From positions 62,001-126,000 of the forward strand of contig NZ_BAABLK010000022.1 in assembly GCF_039544305.1 (NCBI RefSeq): a stretch of DNA of 64,000 bases, written 5' to 3'. The position numbers and the translations under genes were made by a program. The notes beneath the pieces were generated by a model. It saw only the letters and a list, made by a program, of their open reading frames with translations, was not told the origin of the DNA and ran no database searches. The stretch is from Paeniglutamicibacter antarcticus_C. GTDB lineage: Bacteria > Actinomycetota > Actinomycetes > Actinomycetales > Micrococcaceae. This document shows, in pieces, positions 60,626 through 64,000 of this stretch (position 1 is its first letter; each line of letters opens with the position of its first letter).

Positions 60626-61093
60626 TTAGGGCTTGTTTCGCCGGCGCATCTCCCGCCAGGCCCCGGTGGACCACAGCGCCCACATCACTAGCAGTGGCTG
60701 AAAGAACAGTCGCGTCAGCCGCGCGGCATCGCTGTCCAAGCCGAAGGCGGGCCGTTGATCCAGGTACTGGGCGATATTGCCCGGGAAGACGGCAAGGAAA
60801 AACAATGCCACGGCAAGGCCCAGGGGAGCCCTGCGTTTTCGCAACAGGACCAGGCCTGCCCCGAGCCCGATTTCCACGACACCGGAAGCCAAGACCACCG
60901 CATCAGCATCCAGGGGGACCCAGCCCGGGACCTGGGACCGGAACTCCTCCCTGGCGAAGCTCAGGTGGCTGGTTCCGGCGAAGATGAGAAAGGCGCCAAG
61001 CGCGGCCGCCCCGATCCTGCGTGCCGGAGAAAGACGTGCTGCCGGTTCCGTGAGCCAGGACCAGGACCAGGACCTGGAAATGCGTCTGTTCAT
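60626..61093 (-). CDS. DoxX-family membrane protein
   Basis: A 155-residue protein with four membrane segments. The first (RIGAAALGAFLIFAGTSHLSFAREEFRSQVPGWVP) and the segment VVEIGLGAGLVLLRKRRAPLGLAVALFFLAVFPGNIAQYL are typical of the DoxX/SURF4-like family; some members act in redox control with thiol oxidoreductases. The N-terminus SRSWSWSWLTEP is encoded by a tandem repeat of a CCAGGA-type hexamer (61055-61076), which could vary in copy number. It is divergent from the flavohemoprotein gene across a 350-base gap, and stands apart from the leftward run downstream by 280 bases. Confidence 0.85.
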   Translation of the reverse strand: MNRRISRSWSWSWLTEPAARLSPARRIGAAALGAFLIFAGTSHLSFAREEFRSQVPGWVPLDADAVVLASGVVEIGLGAGLVLLRKRRAPLGLAVALFFLAVFPGNIAQYLDQRPAFGLDSDAARLTRLFFQPLLVMWALWSTGAWREMRRRNKP

Positions 61094-61443
61094 CCCCGTA
61101 ACTTAGCACGCGACGGGTTTGGCGCCACCGCTGTTCTTGCCACTTGCACCGGATGTGGAACGGGGTGGACACCGGTTGGGGCGACATAACATCGGCGGGC
61201 CAGGAGGGCGCCAAATGTGCCGGCCGCAGCATGGTTGATTCGGCTCCGGGCTTCGAACGTGCACGTCATCCACCGGTGCCCGGTGGGATCCCGAAGCACC
61301 CGTGATCGGGACCCGATGCATTCTTGGAGTCACGTTGAACCGGATCCTGTCTTCCTGCGCTGCGCCGGTGATAGGTTCTGCCAACGTCGCGCGGGGAATG
61401 GAACCTGCCGGTGGAACGGATTCGACCGAGGAGCCCCGAGGAC
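61094..61443. other. divergent intergenic region DoxX / flavohemoprotein
   Basis: About 350 bases with no credible gene. Promoters for both genes are expected; no NsrR-type palindrome could be recognised with confidence. The last 15 bases hold the flavohemoprotein ribosome site (GAGGAG at 61429-61434). Confidence 0.35.
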
Positions 61444-62793
61444 ATGCTTTCCGATTCTTCATTACCACTCATCAAGGCCACGCTTCCCGTGGTTGCGGAA
61501 AATATCCAAGAGATCGCAAGCCGGTTCTACCGGCACATGTTTCAAGGACGTCCCGAACTGCTTGACGGGATGTTCAACCGCGGCAACCAGGCTGATGGCA
61601 AGCAGCAGCAGGCGCTGGCCGGATCGATAGCCGCGTTTGCGGTGGCGCTGGTTGAGCGCCCTGACCGGTTGCCTGACCAGCTGCTGGATAGGGTCGCCCA
61701 CAAGCACGTCTCGCTGGGTCTTCGACCGCACCAATATGCAATCGTCCATGAAAACCTGATGTGGGCCATCGTCGACACCCTGGGCGAGGCAGTGACCCCG
61801 GAAGTCGCGGCCGCCTGGGACGAGGTTTATTGGATCATGGCCAACATGCTGATCAACAAGGAGCGCGGGCTCTACTCGGCCGTCAACCTGACCCCGGATG
61901 AGATCTGGCGGACCTGGGAGGTCACCGAGCGGATCGAGGAAACCGAGGACGTCGTCAGGTTCGTGGTGCGGCGCAACGACCCCCGGCCCACCAAGTCATC
62001 ACTGCCGGGCCAGTACGTTTCGCTGAAGCGGGAGATGGCCGACGGCGTGCATCAATTGCGCCAGTACAGCCTCACCCGCGCCGATGACGGGGAGCACCGG
62101 CAGTTCGCGGTCAAGCGGGTATCAGGGATCAAGGGCAACCCCGACGGGGAGATGAGCAACCTGCTGCATTCCTCCTTGGTTCCCGGGGACCGGGTCATGC
62201 TCTCGGCACCGTTCGGCGACGTGGTGCTGAACTACTCCAACCGTCCCGTGGTGCTGGCCAGCGCCGGAATCGGGATCACCCCCATGGCCGGGATGCTCTC
62301 GCACATGGTCCATGCCGGGGCCTCCCGCAAGGTCCATGTATTGCACGCCGATGCACATCCGGGCTCGTTCGCGCTGCGCGCCCAAGTGGAGGAGGACCTC
62401 GCTGCACTGCAGCACGGGCGCCTCGATGCCTGGTTCGAGAATCCCGGGGAGTCCAGCGCGGGCAACGAACATGTGGGCTTCATGAATCTGGAAGACACCA
62501 AGCTGGATGACGACGCGGAGTACTACCTGTGCGGGCCGCTGCCGTTCATGCAGCATGTGCGCAGCTCGCTGGTGGCCAGGGGCGTGCCGGCCAAGGACAT
62601 CCAGTACGAGGTCTCGGTCCCGATTTGTGGATGGCTGACCTCCAGTAGACAGAAGCGGCCAAGGTCTTGTCCGCGGGGGCACAAAAGCCGTGGGAGCGGT
62701 CATCCGGACCGTTCCCACGGCTTTCCCCCCAAATGCGCTCAGGCCTTGCGAAGCAGCTGCAGGCGCCAGGTTTCCGGTCCCTCTTCGAGGTAG
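61444..62793 (+). CDS. hmp: flavohemoprotein (nitric oxide dioxygenase) with a frameshifted C-terminus
   Basis: The globin domain (about residues 1-140) has the family pattern with Tyr29 (SRFYRHMF) and the proximal His88 in KHVSLGLRPHQY. The FAD domain has RQYSLT (206-211); the NAD domain has GIGITPM (275-281) and CGPLPFM (363-369). The enzyme oxidises nitric oxide to nitrate with O2 and NAD(P)H. The normal ending is YEVFGPDLWM; here the frame reads YEVSVPICGWLTSS and continues through a terminator to 62793. Restoring one T in TTC at about 62613 gives YEVFGPDLWMADLQ and a stop at 62646-62648, so the end is frameshifted. ATG 61444 is chosen over GTG 61411 because of GAGGAG upstream. Confidence 0.9.
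   Translation: MLSDSSLPLIKATLPVVAENIQEIASRFYRHMFQGRPELLDGMFNRGNQADGKQQQALAGSIAAFAVALVERPDRLPDQLLDRVAHKHVSLGLRPHQYAIVHENLMWAIVDTLGEAVTPEVAAAWDEVYWIMANMLINKERGLYSAVNLTPDEIWRTWEVTERIEETEDVVRFVVRRNDPRPTKSSLPGQYVSLKREMADGVHQLRQYSLTRADDGEHRQFAVKRVSGIKGNPDGEMSNLLHSSLVPGDRVMLSAPFGDVVLNYSNRPVVLASAGIGITPMAGMLSHMVHAGASRKVHVLHADAHPGSFALRAQVEEDLAALQHGRLDAWFENPGESSAGNEHVGFMNLEDTKLDDDAEYYLCGPLPFMQHVRSSLVARGVPAKDIQYEVSVPICGWLTSSRQKRPRSCPRGHKSRGSGHPDRSHGFPPKCAQALRSSCRRQVSGPSSR
62684..62724. terminator. bidirectional terminator between flavohemoprotein and DUF2249 genes
   Basis: An 18-bp stem (62684-62701 with 62707-62724) with one G-U/mismatch position and a 5-base loop. AAAA precedes it and TTT ends the right arm. 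It sits 36 bases beyond the intended flavohemoprotein stop (62648) and 15 bases past the DUF2249 stop at 62739, so it fits both converging genes if the frameshift is disregarded. Confidence 0.8.
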
Positions 62794-63059
62794 CTGATCT
62801 CAAAGGCGCCGGGTGCGCGGGTTTCGATCTGCTCGAGCAACGGCAACGGATTGTGCGGTGCCAGCAGGATCAGGCCGCCGCCTAAGGCGATGGAGTCCAA
62901 GGCGCCGAAGATCGTTGCATGGCGGATCGCATGCGGGATCACCCGGGCATCAAGTTCCGGGAAACCCGCGTCGTGGTCTCCGCATGCGCACTCATGGACA
63001 GCTGGTTGGTTCTGCTTCTCGGCTTCTTCCTTGCTGGAAGAAATAACAATGTCAGCCAT
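62739..63059 (-). CDS. DUF2249 domain protein
   Basis: A 106-residue small protein. After an acidic/basic N-terminus it has HECACGDHDAGFPELDARVIPHAIRHATIFGALDSIALGGGLILLAPHNPLPLLEQIE, the DUF2249 pattern: PELDAR, a helix, then the hydrophobic strand GGGLILLAPHNPLPLL. The additional cysteines in HECACGDHD could bind a metal. DUF2249 proteins are TusA-like folds and occur near nitrite/nitric-oxide reduction and hemerythrin genes. Here it converges with the flavohemoprotein and is divergent from an HTH regulator. The ATG at 63057-63059 is supported by AAAGGAA. Confidence 0.88.
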   Translation of the reverse strand: MADIVISSSKEEAEKQNQPAVHECACGDHDAGFPELDARVIPHAIRHATIFGALDSIALGGGLILLAPHNPLPLLEQIETRAPGAFEISYLEEGPETWRLQLLRKA

Positions 63060-63193
63060 GGTGGGGTTCCTTTGCTCGGGGTGGTCACGGTTTCCAGACT
63101 CGACTGGTAACCTGCCAATCATTTTATTACAGTTAACTACGTGGAAAACAATTTATGTAGTCGCAGCATGTCATGTGCCGCCTTGGTCGCACC

Positions 63194-63904
63194 GTGAACC
63201 CCCCGACAGATCGATCCGGGACCGGCACCAGGCGCACGTCTTTCGGGCGCCCGCTCTCACCCACGCGCTTGCGGATCCTTGAATTGCTCGAGGCGCAATC
63301 GACTCCCACGACCCTTGCCGCGCTCACGAACATCTGCGGACTTCATGAAAACACCGTACGGGCCCACCTCGAGGATCTGCTGCGCGACGGATACCTCCAG
63401 CGCCGCCGTGCCACCTCCGAGGGCCGTGGTCGTCCGGCCTGGCTCTGGGAGGCGCATAGGCCCATTGAGCCTTCTCCCTATGCGGGTCTGGCCTCGGCGC
63501 TGGCCGCGGTCCTGCACGAATCGAGCGCGGACCCCGTGAAGGACGCAGTGGTTGCTGGCCGTGCGTGGGGCAGGGAGCTGGCCGGCAAGCAGCAGGTCGA
63601 GCCCCTCGAAGGGGACCGCCGCGTTGACCAGGCCCGCTCCCGCATCGTGGAGATGCTCGAGGACGTCGGATTCGCACCCGATCCCGATGCCGCAAACGAA
63701 CAGGTTCTCCTGACTCGTTGCCCGCTCATTGAAGCGGCAAGCAAGCACCCGGAAATCGTCTGCGGTGTCCACCTGGGGATCATCCAGGGAAGTTTTGCCG
63801 AAATGGGATTCGACGGTGCCGCCAGTACCCTCGTCCCGTTTTCGGCCCCCGGCCAGTGTGCGCTGCACCTTCGCGCAACCAACGCCGAAAAGAATCCCGA
63901 ATGA
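63194..63904 (+). CDS. HTH transcriptional regulator (ArsR/MarR-like winged helix)
   Basis: A 236-residue regulator. The winged HTH at about residues 20-75 reads SPTRLRILELLEAQSTPTTLAALTNICGLHENTVRAHLEDLLRDGYLQRRR, followed by a positively charged wing (EGRGRPAWLWEA). The C-terminal half contains three cysteines (LLTRCPLIEAASKHPEIVCGVHLG, and PGQCALHLRAT near the end), arranged like the iron-sulfur or metal-binding cysteines of the 4Fe-4S helix-turn-helix regulators that sense NO or sulfide (e.g. the SufR/ArsR-type). GTG 63194 and an earlier ATG at 63173 are both possible. A short inverted repeat ACTAC/GTAGT (63136-63140, 63157-63161) lies upstream in a low-GC stretch and may be its site. The following gene overlaps as ATGA. 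Confidence 0.82.
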   Translation: MNPPTDRSGTGTRRTSFGRPLSPTRLRILELLEAQSTPTTLAALTNICGLHENTVRAHLEDLLRDGYLQRRRATSEGRGRPAWLWEAHRPIEPSPYAGLASALAAVLHESSADPVKDAVVAGRAWGRELAGKQQVEPLEGDRRVDQARSRIVEMLEDVGFAPDPDAANEQVLLTRCPLIEAASKHPEIVCGVHLGIIQGSFAEMGFDGAASTLVPFSAPGQCALHLRATNAEKNPE

Positions 63905-64000
63905 GCGCCGCACGCCAAGCCGCCCGACGCAAACCCAGGCGGATCCCGGCACGAACCCTGCTCATGCTGCCCGCAGCCGTAAGCCTGCTGGCAGGGCTCA
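63901..64000 (+). CDS. membrane protein, N-terminal fragment (window ends)
   Basis: The ATG at 63901-63903 overlaps the stop of the regulator gene as ATGA, so the two are co-translated. The 33 visible codons give a basic start (SAARQAARRKPRRIPAR) and the beginning of a hydrophobic segment (TLLMLPAAVSLLAGL), i.e. a membrane protein with its N-terminus inside. Too little is seen to name a family; a partner in nitrite/NO metabolism is a reasonable guess from the neighbours. Confidence 0.7.
   Translation, partial: MSAARQAARRKPRRIPARTLLMLPAAVSLLAGL

Noticed and set aside
61055..61076. Tandem CCAGGA-type hexamers in the DoxX gene, considered as CRISPR or a larger repeat array
   Set aside because: Only about three short units inside a coding sequence, giving an SWSWSW stretch; no spacers and no wider array.

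Overview
The window looks like a chromosomal segment of a high-GC Gram-positive bacterium, most likely an actinobacterium of the Micrococcaceae (Arthrobacter / Paeniglutamicibacter / Glutamicibacter type). The supporting signs are GC-rich coding sequence with strong G/C third positions, frequent GTG and TTG starts behind AGGAG-type ribosome sites, ATGA stop/start overlaps in operons, and gene families typical of that group: DUF503, DUF4383, DUF4184, GerMN lipoproteins, a LutABC plus LctP lactate locus, and betaine-type ABC transporters with CBS domains. The genus is inferred from gene content only. No rRNA, tRNA, CRISPR array, transposase, integrase or phage gene was found; the content is metabolic and transport genes plus several decayed genes.

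Layout. 1-5.5 kb: end of a PGPGW membrane protein, then a leftward peptide/nickel-type ABC operon (binding lipoprotein, two permeases, fused double ATPase). 5.7-12.9 kb: NAD(P)-binding oxidoreductase, DUF4383 membrane protein, an LctP-family permease, DUF503, a K+ channel, an aminotransferase, a GerMN lipoprotein and an orphan HTH protein. 13.5-21.8 kb: small membrane protein, malic enzyme, CitE-like lyase, methyltransferase, acyl-CoA ligase, oxidoreductase, RraA, FAH-family hydrolase. 21.9-25.1 kb: a two-gene unit (small protein plus FHA-like protein), a KDPG-type aldolase and a D-aminoacylase-like protein without catalytic residues. 26.1-29.8 kb: four-gene osmoprotectant ABC operon behind a long, partly AT-rich leader. 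29.9-34.2 kb: pRiA4b ORF-3-like protein, guanine deaminase, flavin reductase, DUF4184. 34.6-37.8 kb: FtsX-type ABC exporter pair.

37.8-46.3 kb is the most coherent region: a LysR regulator divergent from a SdhA/FrdA-like flavoprotein; the lutABC lactate oxidase operon; a divergent L-lactate permease; and a FadR-type GntR regulator. Three perfect copies of an 11-bp palindrome lie in the lutA-lactate permease intergenic region, which gives a readable model: lactate import and oxidation to pyruvate under one repressor. A malic enzyme and a second LctP-type permease elsewhere in the window fit growth on organic acids.

46.4-57.6 kb: amidohydrolase with MFS transporter, a frameshifted DUF3883 gene, ROK regulator, a quinone-reductase-like enzyme divergent from a TetR regulator across a near-perfect 46-bp palindrome, a CynX-type MFS transporter, a heavily decayed amino-acid permease, and OsmC. 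57.9-64 kb: MarR, glycosyltransferase with DUF2238-like membrane protein, a conserved hypothetical, DoxX, a flavohemoprotein whose last codons are frameshifted, DUF2249, an HTH regulator and the start of a membrane protein; this right end resembles a nitric-oxide/redox stress cluster. Single-base losses in short homopolymers explain two of the broken genes, so assembly error must be excluded before calling them pseudogenes.
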